Positions 36,805-44,410 of a DNA stretch of 64,000 nucleotides are shown here, one piece after another (the first letter of the stretch is position 1; each line of letters starts with the position of its first letter). Location: NCBI RefSeq assembly GCF_000221045.1, contig NC_015856.1, positions 1,928,687 to 1,992,686 on the forward strand, written 5' to 3'. The position numbers and the translations under genes were made by a program. The notes beneath the pieces were generated by a model. That model was not told the DNA's origin. It did not search any database and was given only the letters and a program-made list of their open reading frames with translations. The DNA is from Collimonas fungivorans Ter331 (GTDB lineage: Bacteria; Pseudomonadota; Gammaproteobacteria; Burkholderiales; Burkholderiaceae_D).

Positions 36805-37371
36805 GTGTCGATAAATCCGGTTTCTCCGTGGATCAGCCGCTTTGGCGGCCTGATACCGGCCGGCCTTGTGCTGGACCTGGCGTGCGGCAACGGCCGCCAT
36901 GCCGCATGGCTGGCGCAGCGCGGGCTGGAGGTGCTGGCGGTCGACCGCAATCCCGAGCTGCTGGCGGAGATAGGGGCGCCCGGTGTGGCCACGCAGCAGG
37001 TCGACCTCGAAAACGGTCCCCCGGAGCCGCTCTCGGCCTTGTTCCAGCCGCAGCGCTTCAGCGCCGTGGTGGCGACCAACTACCTGCACCGGCCCCTGTT
37101 TCCCCTGATATTGTCGAGCATGGCGCCGCAGGGCATCCTGCTATATGAAACGTTTGCTGCCGGCAATGAACAATTTGGCAAGCCTTCCAGTCCCGATTTC
37201 CTGCTGCAGCCCGGCGAATTGCTGGCCTTGCTGGCGGCCGACCGCGCCGGCAACTGGCATGTGCTGGCTTTCGAGGACGGTTTCGTGGAACAGCCGAAAC
37301 CGGCCATGGTGCAGCGCATCTGCGCCGTCAAGCAAGCCGGCGGCCTGGCGACAACCCTGCGGATCGGATGA
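36805..37371 (+). CDS. Class I SAM-dependent methyltransferase
   Basis: The 188-residue protein starts with GTG and has the SAM-binding motif LVLDLACGNGRH (about residues 18-29) with the acidic loop VLAVDRNPELL. The rest fits a short Rossmann methyltransferase, similar to TehB-like and small-molecule enzymes. The GTG start has only a weak site upstream. Its substrate is unknown. It sits between trpS and dapA. Confidence 0.85.
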   Translation: MSINPVSPWISRFGGLIPAGLVLDLACGNGRHAAWLAQRGLEVLAVDRNPELLAEIGAPGVATQQVDLENGPPEPLSALFQPQRFSAVVATNYLHRPLFPLILSSMAPQGILLYETFAAGNEQFGKPSSPDFLLQPGELLALLAADRAGNWHVLAFEDGFVEQPKPAMVQRICAVKQAGGLATTLRIG

Positions 37372-37500
37372 GGAGTCCGGCGCAGCCTACGGGTGGGTTA
37401 CTATTCGGCAACTGTATTTGTAACCTGTTTTACAAGCGGAAATACCCACAGCCACTATGATCCGCTACAATCAGTCTTTTATTTTTTCGCATTCACGATC

Positions 37501-38379
37501 ATGATCAAGGGCAGCATTGTTGCAATCGTTACTCCCATGCATACCGACGGCAGCCTCGACTTGCCAGGTTTGCGCAAGCTGATCGACTGGCATATCGCGG
37601 AAGGGACCGACGCCATCGTTATCGTCGGCACTTCCGGCGAATCGCCGACAGTCACGGTGGAAGAGCACTGTGCCCTGATCAAGCTGGCGGTCGACCATGC
37701 CGCCAAACGGATTCCCATCATCGCCGGCAGCGGCGGCAACTCCACCGCGGAAGCGATCCAGCTGACCCGTTTCGCCAAGGAAGCCGGCGCCGACGCTTCG
37801 CTGCAGGTGGTGCCTTACTACAACCGGCCGACGCAAGAAGGCATGTACCAGCATTTCAAGAAGATCGCCGAATCGGTCGACTTGCCTATCATCCTGTACA
37901 ACGTGCCGGGCCGCACCGTGGCCGACATGAGCAACGAGACCATCCTGCGCCTGGCGCAGGTGCCGGGAATCATCGGCGTCAAGGACGCGACCGGCAATAT
38001 CGGCCGCGGTTCCGACCTGATCCGCCTGGCGCCGCCTGAATTCGCCGTGTATTCCGGCGACGATGCGACCGCCATGGCGCTGATGTTCTGCGGCGGCAAG
38101 GGCAATATTTCGGTGACCGCCAACGTCGCTCCGCGCGACATGCACCTGCTGTGCGTTGCTGCAATGAACGGCAATGTCGCCGAAGCTGTCAAACTGAACA
38201 ACAAACTTTTGCCGCTGCATAATAAATTATTTGTTGAGCCGAATCCTTTGCCTGTGAAATGGGCTCTCACAGAGATGGGCATGATGTCCGACGGAATCCG
38301 TCTGCCATTGGTGCCGCTGGCCGCCGAGTACCATGCAACGGTACGGGCGGCGCTGCGTGAATCGGGTGTATTACAATAA
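37501..38379 (+). CDS. dapA: 4-Hydroxy-tetrahydrodipicolinate synthase
   Basis: The 292-residue protein condenses pyruvate with aspartate semialdehyde in lysine and peptidoglycan synthesis. Schiff-base Lys161 is in GVKDATGNI, Tyr133 is in LYNVPGRT, and the GTSGES loop binds pyruvate. The frame is open upstream to 37393, but the ATG at 37501 gives the exact family start [13 protein letters not shown]. The 130-base upstream gap shows no clear ribosome binding site. Confidence 0.97.
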   Translation: MIKGSIVAIVTPMHTDGSLDLPGLRKLIDWHIAEGTDAIVIVGTSGESPTVTVEEHCALIKLAVDHAAKRIPIIAGSGGNSTAEAIQLTRFAKEAGADASLQVVPYYNRPTQEGMYQHFKKIAESVDLPIILYNVPGRTVADMSNETILRLAQVPGIIGVKDATGNIGRGSDLIRLAPPEFAVYSGDDATAMALMFCGGKGNISVTANVAPRDMHLLCVAAMNGNVAEAVKLNNKLLPLHNKLFVEPNPLPVKWALTEMGMMSDGIRLPLVPLAAEYHATVRAALRESGVLQ

Positions 38380-38431
38380 ACTGCGCTGACAGGCGTTTCC
38401 ATTTCTCTCGTTTTTTTGATCCTGTATCCAC

Positions 38432-39610
38432 ATGACTATTCGCAAGAACATTTCATCGACTCAAATCAGTCTCACACAACGTGGCGTTGTCATCGCTTTG
38501 GCGCTCGCCGGTCTGGCAGGATGTTCGTCGATCGGGTCGGTGCTTGAGCCGGATCGCATCGATTACAAAAGCGCAGGCAAGGTGACGGCGCCGAAACTGG
38601 ATATCCCGCCTGACCTGACCCAGCTGCAGCGCGAGAATCGTTATGCGATTCCTGAATCGAACGCAGGCACCGCCACCGCTTCCGGCTACAACCTGGAGCA
38701 GGGCGTGACGCGCCCGGCCGAAGCTGCCGCTGCCGTGGCACCGAACGCCGCGCCGGACATGCATATCGAGCGCGACGGTTCGCAGCGCTGGCTGGTAGTC
38801 AAAGCCACTCCTGACAGCCTGTGGCCTAAGGTCAAGGATTTCTGGCAAGACTCGGGTTTCCTGATCAATGTCGAAAATCCGGAAACCGGCGTGATGGAAA
38901 CCGACTGGGCGGAAAACCGCGCCAAGATCCCGCAGGATTTCGTGCGCAATACGCTGGGTAAAGTATTCGACTCCCTGTATTCGACCGGCGAACGCGACAA
39001 GTTCCGCACCCGCCTGGAGCGCGGACCTAACGGCACCACCGAAATCTACATCAGCCACCGCGGCGCGGAAGAAGTGCTGTCCGGCGCACAGAAGGAATCG
39101 AGCATCTGGACTGCACGCGCTCCGGATCCGCAGCTGGAAGCAGAATTCCTGTCGCGCCTGATGGGCCGCCTCGGCAACGACGAAGTGAAAGCCAAGGCCG
39201 CGGTTGCCAATGCGCCGTCGCTGCAAGCGCGCTCCAAGCTGGTCAAGAACGCTGCCGGCGATTACGTGCAGGTCGATGAAGGTTTCGACCGCGCATGGCG
39301 CCGTGTCGGCCTGGCGCTGGACCGCGTCGGCTTCACCGTGGAAGACCGCGACCGTACGCAAGGCCTGTACTTCGTGCGCTACGTCGACCAGGACGCCGAC
39401 GCCAAGGACAAGAAATCGGACAAGGGTTTCTTCGCCAGGATGTTCAGCAGCTCGGATAGCGACAAGGCGAAGAATGCAGCCAGCTATCGCATTCTGGTCA
39501 AAGGCTCCGACACCGGCAGCCAGGTCGCAGTGCTGAACAAAGAAGGCAAGCCTGAACTGTCGAAAACTTCCGACAAGATCCTGGCCCTCTTGAACGAACA
39601 GCTGAAGTAA
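38432..39610 (+). CDS. bamC: Outer-membrane assembly lipoprotein BamC
   Basis: The 392-residue protein has a lipoprotein signal ending in LAGLAGC, an unstructured region with KVTAPKLDIPPDLTQLQREN, and two helix-grip domains typical of BamC/NlpB. It is part of the BAM complex that folds beta-barrels into the outer membrane. It follows dapA by 52 bases, the same pairing that gave it the old name dapX in E. coli. A hairpin spans its stop codon. Confidence 0.94.
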   Translation: MTIRKNISSTQISLTQRGVVIALALAGLAGCSSIGSVLEPDRIDYKSAGKVTAPKLDIPPDLTQLQRENRYAIPESNAGTATASGYNLEQGVTRPAEAAAAVAPNAAPDMHIERDGSQRWLVVKATPDSLWPKVKDFWQDSGFLINVENPETGVMETDWAENRAKIPQDFVRNTLGKVFDSLYSTGERDKFRTRLERGPNGTTEIYISHRGAEEVLSGAQKESSIWTARAPDPQLEAEFLSRLMGRLGNDEVKAKAAVANAPSLQARSKLVKNAAGDYVQVDEGFDRAWRRVGLALDRVGFTVEDRDRTQGLYFVRYVDQDADAKDKKSDKGFFARMFSSSDSDKAKNAASYRILVKGSDTGSQVAVLNKEGKPELSKTSDKILALLNEQLK

Positions 39611-39627
39611 GCTGAAGTTCAGCTGTT
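39597..39627 (+). other. Hairpin spanning the bamC stop codon
   Basis: AACAGCTGAA (39597-39606) pairs perfectly with TTCAGCTGTT (39618-39627) around an 11-base loop that holds the TAA stop. No T-run follows, so it is not a standard terminator. It may affect RNA stability or expression of the next gene. Confidence 0.5.
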
Positions 39628-39678
39628 AAGCAGTCGTAAAAAAGCAATGCGGCCGTCTTCCTGTCACCAGAGCTACCC

Positions 39679-40455
39679 TTGAAATTCGCAAGTCTGGGTA
39701 GCGGCAGCGAAGGCAACGCATTGCTGATTTCAGCAACGTCAGGCAGCACCGCCACCAACGTGATGCTTGACTGCGGCTTCGGCATCCGGGAAACCGAACG
39801 CCGGCTGGCCCGCCTGGGCCTGGATGGCGCCGCGCTCTCCGCAATCATCGTCACCCACGAACACCAGGACCATATCGGCGGCGTTTTCAAATTCGCCCGC
39901 CGCCATCGCTTGCCTGTGTGGCTCACCTACGGTACTTACCAAGCCTTGCGCCAGGACAGCGCGGCCGATGTCGCGGTCAGTTTTTGCCGCGACGGCGATG
40001 CCTTTGCCATCGGCGATCTGCAATTGATTCCCTACACGGTCCCGCATGATGCGCGCGAGCCGGTGCAGTACGTCGCCACCGACGGCGATCGCCGGCTAGG
40101 CGTGCTGACCGATGCCGGCAAGCTGACCGAGCACCTGGTGCAAGCCCTGGGCGGCAGCGATGCGCTGGTGCTGGAATGCAATCACGATCGCCAGATGCTG
40201 AAGGATTCGGCGTATCCGCCGTCGCTCAAGCGCCGCATAGGCGGCGAATACGGCCATCTGTCGAACGAGGCTGCGCGCGAAATCCTGGCGGCGCTGGATC
40301 AGTCGCGTTTGCGCATGGTGGTTGGCGCGCACCTGAGCGCCCGCAACAACCTGCCCGAGCTGGCGTATGCGGCGCTGTGCGGCGCCCGCTGCAGCGAATC
40401 GGTGGAGGTGACGATAGCGTGCCAGGAAGAAGGCTTTGGCTGGGTGGAGATGTAA
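39679..40455 (+). CDS. MBL-fold metallohydrolase, YycJ/WalJ-like
   Basis: The 258-residue protein starts with TTG at 39679, which gives the exact family N-terminus MKFASLGSGSEGNALLI. It has the metal motif THEHQDHIGG, then LTDAGKLTE and VLECNHDRQML, typical of the YycJ/WalJ branch. These are cytoplasmic nucleases or hydrolases linked in Firmicutes to DNA mismatch repair and cell-wall signalling; the role in betaproteobacteria is not known. A terminator follows. Confidence 0.88.
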   Translation: MKFASLGSGSEGNALLISATSGSTATNVMLDCGFGIRETERRLARLGLDGAALSAIIVTHEHQDHIGGVFKFARRHRLPVWLTYGTYQALRQDSAADVAVSFCRDGDAFAIGDLQLIPYTVPHDAREPVQYVATDGDRRLGVLTDAGKLTEHLVQALGGSDALVLECNHDRQMLKDSAYPPSLKRRIGGEYGHLSNEAAREILAALDQSRLRMVVGAHLSARNNLPELAYAALCGARCSESVEVTIACQEEGFGWVEM

Positions 40456-40500
40456 TGCCGGAAGGAGCGCGGGAGATATTTACCCGATGTGACGGGCAAG

Positions 40501-40531
40501 AAAAAAGCCGACCCAGGGGTCGGCTTTTTTT
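40501..40531. terminator. Bidirectional terminator
   Basis: AAAAAAGCCGACC pairs with GGTCGGCTTTTTT around CAGG-like loop bases, with A and T runs on the two sides. It serves both the MBL hydrolase on the plus strand and the lipoprotein gene on the minus strand. Confidence 0.92.
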
Positions 40532-40544
40532 AAGCAACCAATGA

Positions 40545-40859
40545 TTACTTGGAGGCAGCAGGTGCGGCAGCAGCTTTAGCAGCGTCAGCAGCAGCGTCAA
40601 CAGCTGTGTGAGCAGCATCAGCAGCAGCGGAACCAGCGGCAGCAGCAGCGGAACCAGCAGCAGTTGCAGCGTCAGCAGCAGCCGAACCAGCGGCAGTTGC
40701 AGCAGCAGCAGCGTCGGATGCAGCGGATGCAGCAGCGTCAGCAGCAGGAGCAGCAACGGATGCTGCAGGAGCAGCGTCAGCAGCAGGAGCTTCGTCTTTT
40801 TTGCCGCAAGCAGCCAGAGTCAGAGCCAACAGGGATGCGATCAACAGTGTTTTTTTCAT
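40545..40859 (-). CDS. Alanine-rich small lipoprotein
   Basis: The protein is 104 residues from the ATG at 40859, which follows AAGGAA. It has a lipoprotein signal MKKTLLIASLLALTLAAC and then, after CGKKDEAPAA, a low-complexity run of Ala, Asp, Ser, Thr and Gly with repeats such as AAGSAAADAA. The mature part should be a long amphipathic or extended helix anchored by its lipid. I do not recognise a specific family; similar Ala-rich lipoproteins are common in Oxalobacteraceae. It could be a structural Lpp-like spacer, which is a guess. Confidence 0.75.
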   Translation of the reverse strand: MKKTLLIASLLALTLAACGKKDEAPAADAAPAASVAAPAADAAASAASDAAAAATAAGSAAADAATAAGSAAAAAGSAAADAAHTAVDAAADAAKAAAAPAASK

Positions 40860-41348
40860 GAATGTTCCTTCAGTAGTAATCAAAAATTTTGCGATGAATA
40901 ATTACCGGTAATTATCGCTCTACAGGATGTTTTCGCAGTGCTTTGCCGGGACTGCGCATCGCGATGCAACAAAAACTTTCCAGCTCAGAATTATAGCTGG
41001 AATTTGTTAAATATGACATTAACGGTTTGCTATTTGGTAAGAATTTGTATCAATGCAACAGCGCTTCCGCATGTCCGGGTAAACGCTGCTGTCTTGGCGG
41101 TGACAGGCGGCAGCTAGACATGCCCGGTTTGTCGTTGCACGCGCATTTGCCGTCGTTGCGCGACTAGTCGCGGCAAATGCACATGAATATCCACTTTCGG
41201 TGAGTTATTTGTTAAATAATGTGAATTACAAATAATATTTATACAAACCGGATTAAATATTAACTTCGCTATTTGTTTTATTATTAATGGCATTAAAACA
41301 AAGTTATATTTATTCTATATCGGAGTTTTAACTCTGCAGGGCCAGCCA
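40860..41348. other. AT-rich non-coding spacer with three strong inverted repeats
   Basis: No gene is supported in these 489 bases. It contains: a hairpin at 40978-41002 (arms TTCCAGCT/AGCTGGAA) that encloses a minus-strand TATAAT suited to the lipoprotein gene; a nested palindrome at 41143-41180 with arms GCATTTGCCG/CGGCAAATGC and an inner perfect GCGACTAGTCGC (41160-41171); and an inverted repeat at 41205-41235 (TTATTTGT/ACAAATAA). From about 41182 onward the sequence is much richer in A+T than the surrounding genes. Confidence 0.6.
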
Positions 41349-41453
41349 TGCCCACGCGTGACCATAATAACTGGGGTACGTGTCAGCGCGGCACCGGAAT
41401 CGCATGGACACGGTATGAGTTCACGCGTGGGCAAAAGAGCCTGCCCACCCTAC
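41349..41453. repeat. Long inverted-repeat element, copy B (degraded, reversed)
   Basis: The right arm ends in CCTGCCCACCCTAC (to 41453) and the left arm is cut down to TGCCCACGCGTGA (from 41349). The block CGGAATCGCATGGACACGG before the right arm matches the reverse complement of the spacer of copy A, so this copy lies in the opposite orientation. It is 15 bases from the 3' end of roxA. Confidence 0.75.
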
Positions 41454-41467
41454 GCGCATTCCCGCAC

Positions 41468-42589
41468 TCAGCCGAGCGTAATCCAGCCGTCTTCGTACCA
41501 GGTGTAGAGCGCTTCCAGCACATCGGTGGAAACCTTGGCGGCGGCTTCGCTGTCGAGCCGGCGCTGGTCCGCCAGCAATGTCAATGAGGCCTTGTCGGCG
41601 CGGCCGGCAGCGAACGATTCGCCGTTGATGAAGACATGCTTGCCGCGATACAGCATCTGGGTCTTGCGCGACAGCGCTACGCCGCGCTTGTTCAATGCAA
41701 CCGTAAAACGCGCCAGGGTCAGCGGCCGCGGCGGCGATTCGAAAAACACGCTGGCCTTGGGTTCGGACAGATACTCGCCGACGAAAATCGCGATATCGTC
41801 TTCCGTGAAGCGCACCTTGTTGAGTTCGTCGGAGATTTGCGCCAGCATGCCAGCGTCGATTTCAGCCGGATGCTTGCTGGCTTGCAGGTCCGGGTCGGCG
41901 TAACGCCCCGGCAGGTCGATCGAATCGGCCATGAACTGCAGGAAGGCTTCGCCCAGTTCCTGGAACGGCGGCGCGCGGAAGCCGATCGAATACGTCATGC
42001 ATTCGCCGATCGCGGTGCCGTCGTGGGCGTATTGCGGCGGCAGGTAGAGCATGTCGCCCGGCTCCAGGATGAATTCCTGCTCCGGTTTGAAGTTCTTGAG
42101 TATCTTCAGCGCGCTGCCTTCGACCAGGGTCAGGTCCTGGGTAGCGCCGATTTTCCAGCGCCGCTGGCCGTGGGCCTGCAACAAAAACACATCGTAGGAG
42201 TCAAAGTGCGGACCGACGCCGCCGTTGTCGGTGGCGTAGCTGATCATCAGATCGTCCAGCCGGGCATCGGGGATGAAGCGGAACTGGCGCAGCAGGGCGT
42301 CGGCGCCGTCGTCGTGCAGGTTGACGCCTTGCACCAGCAGGGTCCAGTCTTTCTGCGCCGTGCTCGGCAGTTCCGAGGCTGGGCCGTTGCTGACTTGCCA
42401 TTGCTGTTTGAAATGGGTCACCAGGCGCGATTCGACGTCGTCGCGCCGGGCCAGCTCAAACAAGGCGTCGGGCGACAGCAGGGGAATGAAGCCGGGCAGG
42501 GCCTGGCGGATCAGCAGGGGTTTTTTGTGCCAGTAATCGCGTAAGAATTGCGCGGGCGACAGGCCGCCCAGTAATGTGGAATTTTTCAT
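41468..42589 (-). CDS. roxA: Ribosomal oxygenase (JmjC-type arginine hydroxylase, YcfD/RoxA)
   Basis: The protein is 373 residues from the ATG at 42589 (the frame is open to 42652). It has the cupin/JmjC iron triad in GPHFDSYDVFLLQ (His128, Asp130) and AHDGTAIG (His189), with the dimerisation and winged-helix parts following. E. coli YcfD hydroxylates an Arg of ribosomal protein L16 using 2-oxoglutarate. Length and motifs fit that family. The gene stands alone and is divergent from slyD. Confidence 0.9.
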   Translation of the reverse strand: MKNSTLLGGLSPAQFLRDYWHKKPLLIRQALPGFIPLLSPDALFELARRDDVESRLVTHFKQQWQVSNGPASELPSTAQKDWTLLVQGVNLHDDGADALLRQFRFIPDARLDDLMISYATDNGGVGPHFDSYDVFLLQAHGQRRWKIGATQDLTLVEGSALKILKNFKPEQEFILEPGDMLYLPPQYAHDGTAIGECMTYSIGFRAPPFQELGEAFLQFMADSIDLPGRYADPDLQASKHPAEIDAGMLAQISDELNKVRFTEDDIAIFVGEYLSEPKASVFFESPPRPLTLARFTVALNKRGVALSRKTQMLYRGKHVFINGESFAAGRADKASLTLLADQRRLDSEAAAKVSTDVLEALYTWYEDGWITLG

Positions 42590-42766
42590 GCCGCCATTAT
42601 ATCGGGTTGCATGCCGTAAAATTGAGAGCTGCAATCTGGATTCGGCACGCATTCAAGGCGGCGCAAGCGGTCTGGATGGGCTTAGTGCGTAATTTTTTGC
42701 TATCTCGGCAAGACGGGGCCGTTCCGGCGGGTATAATCCGAACGCATGTTAATGAAAGGAATGATC

Positions 42767-43309
42767 ATGAAGATTGCCAAAAATACGGTAGTGACTGTAC
42801 GCTACAAATTGTCAGATGCCCAAGGCAATCTGATCGAAGAAAGCAGCGAACCGATGGTGTATTTGCACGGCGGTTACGAAAACACGCTGCCGAAAATCGA
42901 AGAAGCACTGGATGGCAAGGAAGTCGGCTATCAGACCGAACTGCAGGTTGAGCCGGACGACGCGTTCGGCGAATACGATTCGAACCTGGTCAAGATAGAG
43001 CCGCGCAACCGCCTGCCGACGCCGCTGGAAGTCGGCATGCAGTTCGAGGGCACGCCGGACAACGAGGATGAAGAAGAACAGGCATTGATTTTCACGGTGA
43101 CCGATATCGCCGATGACAAGGTTGTGCTGGACGGTAATCATCCGCTGGCCGGGATTGCCCTGCGTTTCGACCTGAGCGTGACGGAAGTCCGCGCCGCCTC
43201 GGAAGAAGAAGTCGCCCATCAGCACGTGCATGGCGCCCATGGCCACGACCATGACGATCATGACGACGATGGCGCTGACGATCATTTCCGCAGCCATCCT
43301 ATCCACTAA
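42767..43309 (+). CDS. slyD: FKBP-type peptidyl-prolyl isomerase SlyD
   Basis: The protein is 180 residues from the ATG at 42767, chosen because AAAGGA lies six bases before it and the family start is MKIAKNTVVTVRYKL; ATGs at 42746 and 42761 are also in frame. The FKBP domain is interrupted by the chaperone flap (about 70-130) as in SlyD. The tail is rich in His and Asp (HQHVHGAHGHDHDDHDDD), which binds nickel. Roles are protein folding and metal delivery. A -10-like TATAAT lies at 42732-42737. Copy C of the repeat begins 5 bases after the stop. Confidence 0.93.
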   Translation: MKIAKNTVVTVRYKLSDAQGNLIEESSEPMVYLHGGYENTLPKIEEALDGKEVGYQTELQVEPDDAFGEYDSNLVKIEPRNRLPTPLEVGMQFEGTPDNEDEEEQALIFTVTDIADDKVVLDGNHPLAGIALRFDLSVTEVRAASEEEVAHQHVHGAHGHDHDDHDDDGADDHFRSHPIH

Positions 43310-43313
43310 GCGC

Positions 43314-43436
43314 GTAGGGTGGGCACGCCTTTGTGCCCACGCGTGAACTCACCCCACCTACATGCCTGTTTCGGCGCTGCTTGAGTCCGCTCTCCGGCTA
43401 TCACGGTCACGCGTGGGCACGATGTGCCCACCCTAC
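43314..43436. repeat. Long inverted-repeat element, copy C
   Basis: The left arm (43314-43343) differs from copy A at one base. The right arm (to 43436) is shortened in its loop. The spacer shares GAACTCAC, CATGCC and CTCCGGCTATC with copy A in the same order. It lies between the convergent slyD and the secreted-protein gene at 43445, filling nearly the whole gap. Confidence 0.88.
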
Positions 43437-43444
43437 GGGTGCGG

Positions 43445-44410
43445 CTAGCGGCGCGACAGCGTGGGCTGATCGGCAGGTTTTCCGAGTTCGAACAGTTTCG
43501 CGCTGGCCGGGTCCACTGTGACTTTCAGCCAGCCGGCGGGGACTTCCAGGTCGCCCAGGTTGCGCTGCCAGATGATATTCGCAGGATTGGTGGAGGCGGT
43601 CCCGTGCGGTCCATGGATCACCAGCACCTTGCCCTCGAAATGCGCGGCGTGTGAATTGATGCGCTGGCGGATTTCGGTAAAGCCATCGCGCTTGACGTTG
43701 AAGTCGAACACGCGATGGCGCTGGGTGGCCAGCGGATCGCCGTCGCAAAACAGAACCACCGCATCCGATTTCTTTTGCGACGCATTCAGGAACACGCGTT
43801 GCAGCCATTCGCGGTTGGCGATCTGCCGGTCTTCGAATTCGCTGTTGCGGCCGCCTTCCGCCAGGTAGTGGTTATTGGCGGCGGGCAGGTTGATGGTGGC
43901 GAACACCACGTTGCCGATCTCCCAGCGCGCATTCTCCACATAACTGCGGAATTTTGGCGAGGTCGATTGCCGGATCAGCGGGATCTTGCTGTCGCCAAAA
44001 GAAAATTCATCGGAAAAGAACAGCTCGCGGATCCGGCTCAGGCGTTCTATCGCGGCGGAGCGGTCGGCCGTAGTCCTGCAGGTTACCCAGTCGCTGGCCG
44101 ACAGGGAAACGATCAGGCCGTTTTTTGCGCTGCTCAGCAAGGCCTTGCGCTGGCCGTACAACTTGTCGGTGCACGGCTCGCTGCTGGCCTTGATGCCGTT
44201 CGCCACCACAAACGCCAGGTTGTCGGCGTCGGTTTCGCTGATGGCGCCGCGCAGCGCGGTTTCATCGGCGTTGCTGCGAAATACATGGGCGATCACGCCG
44301 AAACTGAAGCCGGAGGTTTCCGCCAGCACCGTGCCGCAATTTGCCGCCAACGCCAGCAGCAGCGCTAGCTGGACCGGCAGTGTGCGGCGCTGGCGGGCGA
44401 AGGCGCTCAT
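43445..44410 (-). CDS. Secreted protein of unknown function, overlapping mutS
   Basis: The 321-residue protein has a signal peptide (about residues 1-30, ending in VLAE). The start overlaps the mutS stop (ATGA), so it is translated from the mutS message. The mature protein has alternating strands and helices with GVIAHVFRSNADE, VVFATINLPAANNHY, VVLFCDGDP and VLVIHGPHG. These stretches recall a calcineurin-like phosphoesterase core, but the metal-binding His and Asp pattern is not intact, so this is only a resemblance. I do not assign a function. Export of a product co-expressed with a DNA repair gene is unusual. Confidence 0.75.
   Translation of the reverse strand: MSAFARQRRTLPVQLALLLALAANCGTVLAETSGFSFGVIAHVFRSNADETALRGAISETDADNLAFVVANGIKASSEPCTDKLYGQRKALLSSAKNGLIVSLSASDWVTCRTTADRSAAIERLSRIRELFFSDEFSFGDSKIPLIRQSTSPKFRSYVENARWEIGNVVFATINLPAANNHYLAEGGRNSEFEDRQIANREWLQRVFLNASQKKSDAVVLFCDGDPLATQRHRVFDFNVKRDGFTEIRQRINSHAAHFEGKVLVIHGPHGTASTNPANIIWQRNLGDLEVPAGWLKVTVDPASAKLFELGKPADQPTLSRR

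Noticed and set aside
40608-40901. Ser-rich and Gln-rich plus-strand frames opposite the Ala-rich lipoprotein
   Set aside because: They are products of the GCA-repeat DNA read in other frames. The minus-strand frame has a lipoprotein signal and ribosome binding site.
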